NCBI GenBank assembly: GCA_001899775.1 | Contig: MKWN01000044.1 | Coordinates: forward strand, 1 to 64,000 | Source of the DNA: Thiobacillus sp. 65-29 | GTDB lineage: Bacteria > Pseudomonadota > Gammaproteobacteria > Burkholderiales > Thiobacillaceae | Direction of reading: 5' to 3' | DNA: 64,000 nucleotides | Shown here: piece by piece, positions 1-10,223 of the stretch | Numbering within the stretch: the first letter of the stretch is position 1 | Layout of the letters: every line of letters begins with the position of its first letter | Position numbers and translations under genes: made by a program | The notes under the pieces: model-generated | Told to the model about the DNA's origin: nothing | The model's database searches: none | The model's input: the letters and a program-made list of their open reading frames with translations, nothing else

Positions 1-34
1 GCCCCCCCTGTAGGAGCACCCGCAAGGGGCAGGC

Positions 35-70
35 CGTGGTTGTAATGCCAATGAATTGGCAGCAACCACG
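35..70. other. Two-stage hairpin upstream of the copper chaperone gene
   Basis: CGTGGTTG (35-42) pairs with CAACCACG (63-70), and inside it TGCCAA pairs with TTGGCA around a TGAA loop, with a small asymmetric bulge between the two stems. There is no T-tract on either side, so it is not a standard intrinsic terminator. It could be the end of an upstream transcript, a small regulatory structure or a repeat; the gene to its left is outside the window. The remaining bases up to 232 show no gene I can support. Confidence 0.45.
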
Positions 71-232
71 CACCGGCGCCTTTATGCCCTCCGGGTGCTC
101 GCCGCGATGATGCGTTTGGTTCGCTGGTTCCGGCGTGCGACAATTTGCCGCACCGCGCGCGGCACCCGGGCGCGGGACAATTGCACCTTAGTGCCCCCGC
201 GTCGGGGGCGAATACAGCATCAAGGAGTCCGC

Positions 233-691
233 ATGAAAACCACTCTCGCCGCCCTCATCCTGGGTCTCGCCAGCCTGCCCGCCTGGGCCGCCGACGTCAC
301 GGTGAGCGACGCTTGGGCGCGCGCCACCATGCCCGGCCAGAAAGTCAGCGCCGCCTACATGCGCATCGTCGCCAGCGAGGATGCGCGCCTGGTGTCCGCC
401 TCCAGTTCCGTGGTGCCGCGGGTCGAAATCCACGAAATGAAAATGGACGGCAGCGTGATGCGCATGCGCGAAGTCAAGGCGCTCGACCTGCCGAAAGGCA
501 AGACGGTTTCGCTCGAGCCCGGCGGCTATCACATCATGCTGATGAACCTCGCCAAACCCATCGCCGCGGGCGACCGCGTGCCGCTCAGCCTCGTCATCGA
601 ATCCGGCGGCGTGCGGCAGACGGTTGAAGTGCAGGCGGAAGCACGCACACCCGGCAACGCCGCACCGGCGCAGCCGCACCACGCCCACTGA
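233..691 (+). CDS. Periplasmic copper chaperone PCu(A)C
   Basis: The 152-residue product begins with a clear signal peptide (MKTTLAALILGLASLPAWA) and is therefore periplasmic. It carries the PCu(A)C copper site: HEMKM near residue 64 followed later by HIMLM, matching the H-M...H-x-M pattern of proteins that hand Cu(I) to cytochrome oxidase or related targets. The C-terminus is His-rich (PHHAH), which may add metal affinity. The start was chosen at ATG 233 rather than the longer track ORF because AAGGAG lies seven bases upstream and a signal peptide follows directly. A GC-rich hairpin follows the stop codon, so it is probably monocistronic. Copper handling fits the RND efflux operon at the other end of the window. 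Family assignment is firm; the acceptor protein is unknown. Confidence 0.88.
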   Translation: MKTTLAALILGLASLPAWAADVTVSDAWARATMPGQKVSAAYMRIVASEDARLVSASSSVVPRVEIHEMKMDGSVMRMREVKALDLPKGKTVSLEPGGYHIMLMNLAKPIAAGDRVPLSLVIESGGVRQTVEVQAEARTPGNAAPAQPHHAH

Positions 692-693
692 TT

Positions 694-718
694 CGGATGC
701 AGGCGCGGCCTGCATCCG
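694..718 (+). terminator. Hairpin after the PCuAC gene
   Basis: CGGATGCAGGC-gcg-GCCTGCATCCG forms a perfect 11-bp stem three bases after the stop codon. There is no following T-run, so termination would be weak or factor-assisted; it may instead protect the mRNA 3' end. Confidence 0.55.
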
Positions 719-748
719 CGTGGCGGCTCTTGGCGTAAAATCGCGTCT

Positions 749-1840
<1,092 letters not shown>

Positions 1841-1856
1841 GTCTCATTCGCCTCCC

Positions 1857-3494
1857 TCACCATTTCCACCCCATGCCCGCGCGCAGCGCCAGTTGCCCGC
1901 CGTCGGCATGGCTCGCGCCCAGATTGAGCTGCACCCCGCCGCGGGTGACGTGGCTCATCGCCACACCGAGCGCCGACTGGCCGTCATAGTTGCCCACCCC
2001 CACGCCGAAACCGGTCTCGCCGGCGGCCAGATTGAGCTGCGGCGCATTGGCCATCGCCGCGGCGACGCCGCGCGCGGCGTACTTGCGCGCACGGTCGAGC
2101 GTCTGTGCACTGTCGACACCAATCTGCTCGATGCGCCCGTCGACGTAGGCGCGGGTGGCCGCGTCATCCGCCGCCAGCGGCGCGGCGACGTGACTGATGC
2201 GCCGCGGCATGTCCGGCGCGCCGACCGCCACCGTATCCGGCGCGCTGGTCACCGAGCCGTTGCCCAGCGCCACCGCGTTGTCGTGCAGCGCCTGCGCGCC
2301 ATTGCCCAGCGCCACCGACAGATCGCCCGTCGCGCTGGCGTCATCGCCCAGCGCCGTAGTGTTGGTGCCCAGCGCCTGCGCACCGACCCCCACCGCCACC
2401 GACGACTGCGCACGCGCACCGCGGCCGATCGCCACCGAATTGGACATCACCGCCGTCGCCCCGTCGCCGATCGCCACCCCGCCACTCGCATGCACCTGGG
2501 CGGCGCTGCCGATCGCCACCGCGCCGGCGGCGCCGTCGGCCACCGTCGCGCCGCCCAGCGTCACGCTGCCGGCGCAGGCGATCGTGCCGCTCGCCATATT
2601 GCACACCCCGGCCTGCAGCAACTGATTGACCGCCGCCTGCAGATTGGCGAGCGCGGTATTGGCGGTGCCCTGCGCGCCGACGGCCGTGGTCTGCGCCGTG
2701 GCGGCCGTGCTCAGCGCGGTGTTGGCCGTGGTTTTCGCCGCCGCGGCTTCACTATGCGCCGTATTCGCCGTACCCTGCGCGGCATCGGCTTTTCCCTCCA
2801 CCCCATCGAGCTGATTCTTGTTCACCGCATCGGTGCCGGCCGTGCCGTTGGCGACGTTGACCACGCGCCGCTGGTAAGTGGTACTGCCGACCGAAATCGT
2901 GTCGCTCTCGTCGGCGACCGAATCCGAGCCCAGCGCGACCGCACCGGTGACATTCTCATTCACCTTGGCTTCCGTGCCGATCGCCACGGATCCGTCGGCG
3001 CCCGACGCGACTGTGTTCATGTAACCGAGGGCGATACTTTTGCCGGCAATGGCCTCATTGTCGCTACCGAGCGCGATGCTACCTTCGCCACTGGCCTTAT
3101 TGTTGGCGCCGAAGGCGCTGCTTTCCGCCCCAGTGGCTTGGTTCATGTAGCCGAAAGTACTGCTGTAAGCCGCCTCGCTTCTGTTGTAGGCACCGACCGC
3201 GGTGCTGTTGTCTTTAGTCTGGTTTCGATTGCCGACAGCGGTGCTGGCGTGCCCCAAGGCGGTATTGTTGCGGCCGATCGCACTGCTCCTCGATCCGCTG
3301 ACCGTATTGTCCGAGCCGCAGACGAAGTTCTCGGTTCCAAATACAATACTACCGGAATCACCATCGCAATTATCGGTCGCCCACGCCGGCATCCCGTACG
3401 CCGCCAGACCCAGCAGCAGTGCCTGAACCCCCTGTCGAGCCATGCGCCGCAAGCGCGTCTGTCCCGCTTCACCCGTTTTCGATCCGTTCATCAT
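1857..3494 (-). CDS. YadA-like trimeric autotransporter adhesin
   Basis: The 545-residue product is a surface adhesin of the trimeric autotransporter (type Vc) class. An N-terminal hydrophobic segment ending PAWA (about 22-39) is the signal peptide. YadA-head repeats of the form SxAxGxxAxAxG occupy about 60-205 and again about 325-430. Neck-like motifs are DAVNKNQL near 222 and a second, degenerate one near 432-452. A short Ala/Thr-rich coiled coil (233-295) joins the two heads. The last 75 residues form the YadA anchor ending GMGWKW, which trimerises into the outer-membrane barrel. GGAGG lies six bases before the first ATG; the second ATG is immediately adjacent. The gene is divergent from the BTAD regulator, 127 bp apart, suggesting control by it (inference). 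The ligand is unknown. Confidence 0.92.
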   Translation of the reverse strand: MMNGSKTGEAGQTRLRRMARQGVQALLLGLAAYGMPAWATDNCDGDSGSIVFGTENFVCGSDNTVSGSRSSAIGRNNTALGHASTAVGNRNQTKDNSTAVGAYNRSEAAYSSTFGYMNQATGAESSAFGANNKASGEGSIALGSDNEAIAGKSIALGYMNTVASGADGSVAIGTEAKVNENVTGAVALGSDSVADESDTISVGSTTYQRRVVNVANGTAGTDAVNKNQLDGVEGKADAAQGTANTAHSEAAAAKTTANTALSTAATAQTTAVGAQGTANTALANLQAAVNQLLQAGVCNMASGTIACAGSVTLGGATVADGAAGAVAIGSAAQVHASGGVAIGDGATAVMSNSVAIGRGARAQSSVAVGVGAQALGTNTTALGDDASATGDLSVALGNGAQALHDNAVALGNGSVTSAPDTVAVGAPDMPRRISHVAAPLAADDAATRAYVDGRIEQIGVDSAQTLDRARKYAARGVAAAMANAPQLNLAAGETGFGVGVGNYDGQSALGVAMSHVTRGGVQLNLGASHADGGQLALRAGMGWKW

Positions 3495-3621
3495 TCATTT
3501 CCTCCAAGCGTTCGTTCGACGAGATTCGGCCGCCGTGCGCGGCGCGCCCGGGGTCCAGTATCCACATCCGCCGTCAGTCGAGCGTCAGGCGGTGCGCGGG
3601 GGGTGATACCATCCAGCGGTC

Positions 3622-6600
3622 ATGCTCTGTCTGCGCCTGCTCGGCCCCGTCGACATCCGTCTGAACCAGACGCCACTGGTCAAGGCCGGGCGCGACAAGG
3701 GCTGGCTGCTGCTCGCCTATCTCGCCGCCACCGCCGGACAGCCCCATGCGCGCGAGGATCTGGCCGCGCTGTTCTGGCCGCGGCTGCCGCGCGAGCGCGG
3801 CCTGCACAACCTGCGCCAGATTCTCCTGCGCCTGCATGGCCTGCTGCCGGAAGCGTCGCCGCGCGCGCCGCCCATCCTCATCGCCGAAGCGCACCGCATT
3901 CGGCTCGAACGCGACGCCGACGTGTGGATCGACGTGGACGCCTTCTTCCGTCCGTCTCCGGATGACAATCCGGCGGCGCTCGAACGGCGCGCCGCGCTCT
4001 ATCGCGGTCCGTTTCTCGACGGCATGGATGCCTTTATCGGTGCGCGCTTCGACGCATGGCTCGGGCGCATGCGCGAGGACAGCCAGACCCTGGCGCTGGC
4101 CCTGGAAGAAAAGCTCGCCCGCATCCACGAAGCGGAGGGGCGCCTGGAGCGGGCGGTGCAGCACGCGCAGCGCTGCGTCTCGATCGATCCCTGGCGGGAG
4201 GCGGCCGGACGCCGCGTGATGCGGCTGCTCGCCGCGTGCGGGCAGCAGGCGGCGGCACTGCGTCATTTCGATGTCTTGCACGCGCTGCTGCGCGACGAAC
4301 TGGGTTGCCTGCCGGAACCGGAAACCGTGCGCCTGGCCGAGCGCATCCGCCTGGGGGAGGAGGACTCCGGCGCCGCTCCGGACGCACGCCTCGCCAGCGA
4401 GCGGCGCCCGGTGACGGTGCTCGATTGCGCGCTGGCGTGCCTCCCGGGCTGCACCGCGGACTGCGCCGACCCCGAAAGTCTGGCGGCGCGCCTGGCGCCC
4501 GCTCTGGCGCAGGCACGCGCCGTCGTCGAGCGCGCCGGCGGCTGTGTGCACGAGGAACGGCCCAACGGCTTGACGGTGCTCTTCGGCTGGCCGCATGCCG
4601 ATGAGCACGCCAGCCGCCAGGCCGCGCACTGTGCCTTGCAACTGCGGCATGAGCTGGCCGGAGCGGATGCGCGCGTCGCACTCAGCGTGGGACTCGACAG
4701 CGGGCTCATGCTGGTGGACCCGGCCGGTTCCGGCGCCTGGGAAGTCACTGAACGCGCCCGGCGTCTGCGCTTCGCCGCCGAGCCGGATGCGATCCGCGTC
4801 GGCGCGGCCGCACGCAACGCCCTGCGCGGCCGTTTCGCGCTGCGAGCGGTGACGCCGCCCGCCGCACCCTGGCCCGCCTGGCAGCTCGGCGCGGTGCGCA
4901 CGGCGGGCACCGACGCGACCGCTGCGCGGCCGGACCGGCCCCTGATCGGACGCGACGAGGAACTCGACCGGCTGGCCGCGGCGTGGACGGATGCCCGGCG
5001 CGGCCGCGTGCGCGTGCTCGTGATCCGCGGCGAAGCCGGCCTCGGCAAGAGCCGTCTGCTGCAGGCGTTTCTGCACGGAACGGGCGCCGCGACGGAGCCG
5101 GTCGTCTGGCTCGAGGCCGCGCCGCACGGCGCGCACACGCCCCTGATGCCGGTCGTGCAGGTGCTGCGCAGGCGCCTGAAGCTGCCGCCGCAGCGCGACC
5201 AATGCGGCGCCGCAGAGCCGGACGCGCAGGAAGGTGCGCTGCGCGAAGCCCTGCAGGCGTTGAGCGACGATGAAACGGCGCGGCGACTGTTGCCGCTGCT
5301 GCACACGGCGACGCCGGCACCGGCGCCGGGACGCAAGCCCGCCTGGCTGCAGGCGCTCGGCGCAATCCTGCTGCCGCCCCGGCAGCCGGGGGTGGTGGTG
5401 CTCGACGATGCCCAGTGGGCCGACGCCAGCACGCTGGAATGGCTCGATCACCTGCTGGCCGCGCCGCGCAGCGCCGGCCTGCTGCTGGTGCTCGCCACGC
5501 GGACGCCCCTCGACCTGCCGCCCGCCCTTGCGCGGCGGGCCGAGACGCTCGCGCTCGCCCCGCTCGATACGGCCGCGGCGCAGCGGCTCGCCGGCATGCT
5601 CGAAGGCGAACCGGCGCGTGAAATCGTCGAGCTGTGCGCCGGCGTGCCGCTGTTCATCGTCGAGCTGGCGCAGATGCGCGCCGCTGGCGCGAACCCGGAG
5701 CATCTGCCCGCCAGCGTGCAGGAACTGCTCGCCGCGCGTCTCGAACAGGCCGGGGCGCAACGCGAACTGGCGCAGCTCGCCGCCATCATGGGGCAGGAGA
5801 TCGACGTGCGTCGCTGGCGGCAGCTCGCCAGCCGTTGCGGCCTGTGCGTGCAACCCTTCGACGAAGCCCTGGCGGAACTGGTCGATCGGGGCCTGCTGGA
5901 ATACGCGCCGGATGCGGAACGGGTGCGCTTCACCCACGCGCTGTTGCAACGCTGCGCCGTCGCCGGCCTGCCGCACGCGCGTCGTATCGAGTTCCATCGT
6001 CTGTGCGCCGCCTTGCTGGAGGACGAAGGCGAGGCTCCGGAGCGCATCGCCCAGCACCTCGCCGAAGCGCAACTGCCGGGCGAGGCCGCCGAGTGGTGGC
6101 TGCGCGCCGCGCGCCAGGCGGTGCGTATGGAGGCCTACGTCGAGACGGCGCAACTGGCCGAACGTGCGCTCGCCGCGGGGGGGCGTCGCGAAACCGGGCT
6201 GGGGGCGACCTTGCTGGCGGCATACGCGCGCATGGCCATGGGGGGCTACAACGACGCTTTGGCCCAGACGCTCTATGCCCGCGCGCGCAGCTTCGTCACC
6301 CGGAGCGAGGCGGGGTTGGCGGAAGTCCTGGCGACCTTGCGCGGCCACTGGCTTGGCGCCAGCAGCCGCGCCTCGTTTCAGGAAGCGCGCGCCATCGCCG
6401 AGGAGATGTGTGTGTTGGCCGATGCCGGTGAATCGGATCATGCCCGCGGCATGGCGCATTATCTGGCCGGCAACACCGCACTGTGGCAGGGAGACTTCGC
6501 GGCGGCCCGCGCACGGCTCGAACGCGCCGTCGGTTTGCTGCGAAAATCACCCGTCGGCGTCGGTCTGCTGAATTTCCATGACCAGGATTTTCTCGCCACC

Positions 6601-7296
6601 GCGACCGGCTATCTGGGCTGGGCCTGCTGGTTCGCGGGCGACAGCGCGCGTGCGCTCGCGCTCGGTCGCGAAGGCGTCCGCCTCGGCCGCGACAGCGGTC
6701 ATGCGATGACCCGGTTGCACACCCTGGCGAGCCTGTGTTCCATCCTGATGGGCGTGGAGGACGCGGCGCAGGTTCTCGAACACGCCGACGCGATGCTGGC
6801 CCAGGCCGAGGCGTCCGAGCTGACGATGTGGGCGGACATTGCCCGCCTCAACCGCGCCTGGGCGCTGGCCCGTCAGGGCGCGAACGGGGCAGCGACGGAG
6901 GTGGGCGAAGCGCTCGCGCGCCTGTGCGAGAGCTACCCCGGGGGCGCGGCGGCCTTTTACACGATTGCCACCGAAATCGCGCTGTACTGTGGTCAACTGG
7001 CTGAGGCGGCGCAATGCATCGGGCGCCTGCAACACAGCGTCACGCGCACGGGCGCCGACCTTTTCGCCGCCCCGCTGCAGTTGCTGAAAGGCGAACTCGA
7101 GCATCGGCGCGGTAGTCGGCGCCAGGCCCGGTCCGCGTATCGTCGTGCGCTGACGACGGCGCAAACGCAGCGATCTCCCGCGCTCGAACTGCTCGTCTGG
7201 AGGGAATGGCACGCGCGCCTGCCGGACGCCCACACGCAGGCCGGTCTCACAGCCGCCCGCATGCGCGGTGCGTCGCTCGCGCCGCCGGAACGCTGA
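3622..7296 (+). CDS. Large BTAD / cyclase-like / AAA / TPR transcriptional regulator
   Basis: This 1224-residue protein has several recognisable parts. The N-terminus (about 1-95) looks like the winged-helix part of a SARP/AfsR-type regulator, followed by a bacterial transcriptional activation domain rich in helices (to about 245). Residues 260-400 resemble a degenerate class III nucleotide cyclase domain (NGLTVLFGWPHADEHASRQA). An AAA/STAND-type NTPase follows, with Walker A GEAGLGKS near 472 and Walker B VVVLDDAQW near 592. The rest is helical TPR-like sequence. Such proteins couple a signal to transcription through ATP hydrolysis. The cyclase-like part lacks the usual metal-binding aspartates in my reading, so it is probably a sensing or regulatory module. 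It is divergent from the adhesin gene, its most likely target. Confidence 0.82.
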   Translation: MLCLRLLGPVDIRLNQTPLVKAGRDKGWLLLAYLAATAGQPHAREDLAALFWPRLPRERGLHNLRQILLRLHGLLPEASPRAPPILIAEAHRIRLERDADVWIDVDAFFRPSPDDNPAALERRAALYRGPFLDGMDAFIGARFDAWLGRMREDSQTLALALEEKLARIHEAEGRLERAVQHAQRCVSIDPWREAAGRRVMRLLAACGQQAAALRHFDVLHALLRDELGCLPEPETVRLAERIRLGEEDSGAAPDARLASERRPVTVLDCALACLPGCTADCADPESLAARLAPALAQARAVVERAGGCVHEERPNGLTVLFGWPHADEHASRQAAHCALQLRHELAGADARVALSVGLDSGLMLVDPAGSGAWEVTERARRLRFAAEPDAIRVGAAARNALRGRFALRAVTPPAAPWPAWQLGAVRTAGTDATAARPDRPLIGRDEELDRLAAAWTDARRGRVRVLVIRGEAGLGKSRLLQAFLHGTGAATEPVVWLEAAPHGAHTPLMPVVQVLRRRLKLPPQRDQCGAAEPDAQEGALREALQALSDDETARRLLPLLHTATPAPAPGRKPAWLQALGAILLPPRQPGVVVLDDAQWADASTLEWLDHLLAAPRSAGLLLVLATRTPLDLPPALARRAETLALAPLDTAAAQRLAGMLEGEPAREIVELCAGVPLFIVELAQMRAAGANPEHLPASVQELLAARLEQAGAQRELAQLAAIMGQEIDVRRWRQLASRCGLCVQPFDEALAELVDRGLLEYAPDAERVRFTHALLQRCAVAGLPHARRIEFHRLCAALLEDEGEAPERIAQHLAEAQLPGEAAEWWLRAARQAVRMEAYVETAQLAERALAAGGRRETGLGATLLAAYARMAMGGYNDALAQTLYARARSFVTRSEAGLAEVLATLRGHWLGASSRASFQEARAIAEEMCVLADAGESDHARGMAHYLAGNTALWQGDFAAARARLERAVGLLRKSPVGVGLLNFHDQDFLATATGYLGWACWFAGDSARALALGREGVRLGRDSGHAMTRLHTLASLCSILMGVEDAAQVLEHADAMLAQAEASELTMWADIARLNRAWALARQGANGAATEVGEALARLCESYPGGAAAFYTIATEIALYCGQLAEAAQCIGRLQHSVTRTGADLFAAPLQLLKGELEHRRGSRRQARSAYRRALTTAQTQRSPALELLVWREWHARLPDAHTQAGLTAARMRGASLAPPER

Positions 7297-7802
7297 AGCG
7301 AAATCCGTCCGCAAGCGCCGTCCCGGTTGCGGGCAGGAAGGGCGGGCTTTGATCCGGCACGCGGGCGGTCGAGGGCCAGTCGGGCTGAAGCCCGACCCAC
7401 GGGACCATGCGCATAACCCGGTGAGGTTTCGAGCCGGCCGGTTCATTGGATGATCCAACCAAAGCGATTCCTCCTCCCGAAAGACGCAGCCGGTTGGGCG
7501 CGTGGAAGAGAGCCTGTTTGAAAACATCGTATAATTTTTAATTTATTGCCTTTCAAGGAGCATCGACGACCTGCCATGCGCTACGGGCTGAGTAGTGCAT
7601 CGATTTCCGGTGATGGCTGCGCGATGGTAAGAGGTGTGTGGCATTTGCAATTTGATCCGGCCGGGAGATCGAAACCTCCTGCCTGCGTCCGGAAGAAAGT
7701 GGTTCGGTCAAACCCGAACAATGCCCGTGCCCAGGAGTCTTTCAAGCCATTCGGTCAGACCAGCACGATTGCCCCCGGCGATTGGGTGCTCATGTCGTTT
7801 TG
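7297..7802. other. Gene-poor stretch between the regulator and hsdR
   Basis: No reading frame here looks coding; the track ORFs are short, atypical and overlap the hsdR 3' end. A small hairpin GTCGGGC-tgaa-GCCCGAC lies at 7379-7396 and resembles short dispersed palindromes common in betaproteobacteria. The base composition is lower in GC from about 7500, where TATAAT occurs at 7530 in an AT-rich patch without a matching -35 box. It probably marks the edge of the restriction island. Confidence 0.5.
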
Positions 7803-10223
7803 TTATGGGGCCACGAAATCAGATGGCTGCCAGTTCACGGCTTGCCGCTCATACAGATATTTCTGGAACCCTGCAAACACACACCCAATCTCCGTCGGAC
7901 GGCCAAGGTCTGCAACGGCATCAGCAATTGACCCGCGATACTTCAACAGCAGCAGTGGTGTCAGTTTTGCCTGATCCAGCTCCTCGACCCCAACGCTGAC
8001 GTAATGATCGAGAACAAAGTCGAGGAAGTCTCGTTGCCTGTCGTTGAATTGCCTGGTGATGACCGTTCGCGCCCTGGCGGCGCGATCTTTCCGCGTGAGC
8101 GGCGTCAGAGCGTAAGCCACGTTTGCCAGCACGTCGAATATGTCGCTGTTTTCGGCGTCGATGATTTTCTGCATTTCGGCGAGCTGGTCTTTCCCGAAGC
8201 CTTTTTCGGCCAGCCCCTCCAGTAGTTTCCTGCGTGTGTCCGGTGCGCTCCAGATGGCGCGAAGCTCATCCTCATTCTTGAAGAACTCCGGCAGCTTGCC
8301 GAAGAGCGCTTCCACGAACTGCTGCGCCGACATGGGAGAGCCATCGGGGTGCCAGAAGGTCGTCACCATGATGTGCTGGATGGTGCGGGCCTTGCCGTCG
8401 GCCAGCTTGACGGTGGCCTTCTTCCTGCACACACACGGTACCTGCCCACATTTCGGGCATGGCGCCTGCTTGCACTCGCAAGGCTGCTTGCCGCAAACGT
8501 AGCAAGGTGGCGGAGGCTCCTTGATACAGACACAAGGATAGTGCCCGCACGCATTGCAGGTTTCCGGATCGACCGGCTCGCCGTCCCATTCGGTGTCGCT
8601 GAAATGGTGGTGCGCCTTCACGAAGTCGTAGATCGTGAAGTAGTCCTTGCCGTCATACAGCCGTGTGCCACGTCCGATGATCTGCTTGAACTCGATCATC
8701 GAATTGATCGGGCGCAGCAGCACGATGTTGCGCACGTTGCGGGCATCCACGCCGGTCGAGAGCTTCTGCGACGTGGTCAGGATGGTGGGGATGGTCTTCT
8801 CGTTGTCCTGAAAGTCCCGCAGATACTGCTCGCCCAGCGCGCCGTCATTTGCAGTTACGCGCACGCAGTAGAGCGGGTCGGTGCTGGTCTTGATCTGGTT
8901 GATCAGGTCACGGATCACCAGTGCGTGGGCCTGATTCGCACAGAACACCAGCGTTTTCTGTCGCTGGTCGATCTGCGACATGAAGATTTCGACCCGCTTC
9001 TTCTCGCGCTCGCGGATCTCGATGATCCGGTTGAAGTCGGCTTCCTCGTAGCGCTTGCCGGCCTCGATCTCGCCTTCGACAAGGGTGTCGTCGGGCGTAT
9101 AGACGTACTCGTCCAGCGTCGTCGCGATCTGCTTGACCCGGAATGGCGTCAGGAAGCCGTCGTTGATGCCGTCCTTGAGCGAGTAAGTGAACACCGGCTC
9201 GCCGAAATACGCATAGGTGTCCACGTTGTCGCGGCGCTTGGGCGTGGCCGTCAGGCCAAGCTGCACGGCCGGGGCGAAATAGTCGAGGATGCCGCGCCAG
9301 TTGCTCTCGTCGTTGGCACCGCCGCGGTGGCACTCGTCGATCACGATGAAGTCGAAGAAGTCCGGCGGATACTCGCCGAAGTAGGGCGAGGGCTTGCCGT
9401 TCTGCGGCGGCCCGCTCATGAAGGTCTGGAAGATCGTGAAGAACAGGCTGCCGTTCTTCGGCACCTTGCCTTTCTTGCGGATGTCCGCCGGCTCGATGCG
9501 CACCAGTGCGTCTTCAGGGAAGGCCGAAAACGACGTGAAGTCGCTCATTGCCTGATTGGCCAGATAATTCCGGTCGGCCAGAAATAGAATGCGCGGCTGG
9601 CGCGAAGGTTCATCGCCCAGATTCCAGCGCGATTGGAACAGCCGCCACGTAATCTGGAAGGCAATCGAGGTTTTGCCCGTGCCGGTTGCCAGCGTCAGCA
9701 GGATGCGACGTTGCCTGTCTGCAATGCGTTCAAGCACCCGGTTGACGGCGATTTCCTGATAGAACCGGATCTGCCAGGAGCCGCTCTTGTCGGGATAGGC
9801 CACGCCTGCAAACCGGTCGCGCCACAGATTCTGCGTGGTAAACGTGCGGTTCCAAAGTTCTTCCGGCGACGGGTACTGAGCCAGTTCGCCCTCGGCACCG
9901 GTATCCATGTCGATGCCATAGATGCCCTGGCCGTTGCTGGAATAAGTGAAGCGAATGGCAAGCTTTCCGGCATAGTCCTTGGCCTGGCCCACGCCTTCGG
10001 TCAGGGCTTCGTCCCAGGCCTTCGCCTCGATCACCGCCAGTTTGGTGTTGCGATACTCCAGCACGTAGTCGGCAACCACGCCCTTGGCCCGTTTGCCCGC
10101 CCCCTCCAGCCGGCCGGGCGTTATCGGGTACTCGCGGCGGATGCGGCTACCCTCCACCACGCCCCAGCCCGCCGCTTTCAGTGCGGGGTCGATATGTTCG
10201 GCGCGGGTCTCGGCTTCATTCAT
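7803..10223 (-). CDS. hsdR: Type I restriction enzyme R subunit (EcoEI-like)
   Basis: HsdR is the ATP-driven DNA translocase and nuclease of a type I restriction complex. The 806-residue product has an N-terminal nuclease site (VADYVLEYRNTKLAVIEAKAW, the D...ExK pattern). SF2 helicase motifs follow: ATGTGKT near 180, the DECH box in VIDECH, GLTATPKR, and QIIGRGTR. A C-terminal HsdM-contact region closes the protein. It is shorter than EcoKI-type R and fits the EcoEI class. Unusually, residues 556-599 contain three consecutive CxxCGxxPCxC units, twelve cysteines in all, just before the C-terminal domain. Its ATG overlaps the end of the Fic gene by eight bases (ATGAATGA), indicating translational coupling. 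hsdM and hsdS lie upstream on the same strand. Confidence 0.93.
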   Translation of the reverse strand: MNEAETRAEHIDPALKAAGWGVVEGSRIRREYPITPGRLEGAGKRAKGVVADYVLEYRNTKLAVIEAKAWDEALTEGVGQAKDYAGKLAIRFTYSSNGQGIYGIDMDTGAEGELAQYPSPEELWNRTFTTQNLWRDRFAGVAYPDKSGSWQIRFYQEIAVNRVLERIADRQRRILLTLATGTGKTSIAFQITWRLFQSRWNLGDEPSRQPRILFLADRNYLANQAMSDFTSFSAFPEDALVRIEPADIRKKGKVPKNGSLFFTIFQTFMSGPPQNGKPSPYFGEYPPDFFDFIVIDECHRGGANDESNWRGILDYFAPAVQLGLTATPKRRDNVDTYAYFGEPVFTYSLKDGINDGFLTPFRVKQIATTLDEYVYTPDDTLVEGEIEAGKRYEEADFNRIIEIREREKKRVEIFMSQIDQRQKTLVFCANQAHALVIRDLINQIKTSTDPLYCVRVTANDGALGEQYLRDFQDNEKTIPTILTTSQKLSTGVDARNVRNIVLLRPINSMIEFKQIIGRGTRLYDGKDYFTIYDFVKAHHHFSDTEWDGEPVDPETCNACGHYPCVCIKEPPPPCYVCGKQPCECKQAPCPKCGQVPCVCRKKATVKLADGKARTIQHIMVTTFWHPDGSPMSAQQFVEALFGKLPEFFKNEDELRAIWSAPDTRRKLLEGLAEKGFGKDQLAEMQKIIDAENSDIFDVLANVAYALTPLTRKDRAARARTVITRQFNDRQRDFLDFVLDHYVSVGVEELDQAKLTPLLLLKYRGSIADAVADLGRPTEIGCVFAGFQKYLYERQAVNWQPSDFVAP

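Noticed and set aside
3574-6459. 961-codon minus-strand ORF
   Set aside because: It lies antisense to the BTAD/AAA regulator, has low-complexity Arg/Gln-rich sequence and no domain; it is a GC-driven shadow.
7546-7974. 142-codon plus-strand ORF
   Set aside because: No ribosome site or recognisable composition, and its second half is antisense to the hsdR 3' end.
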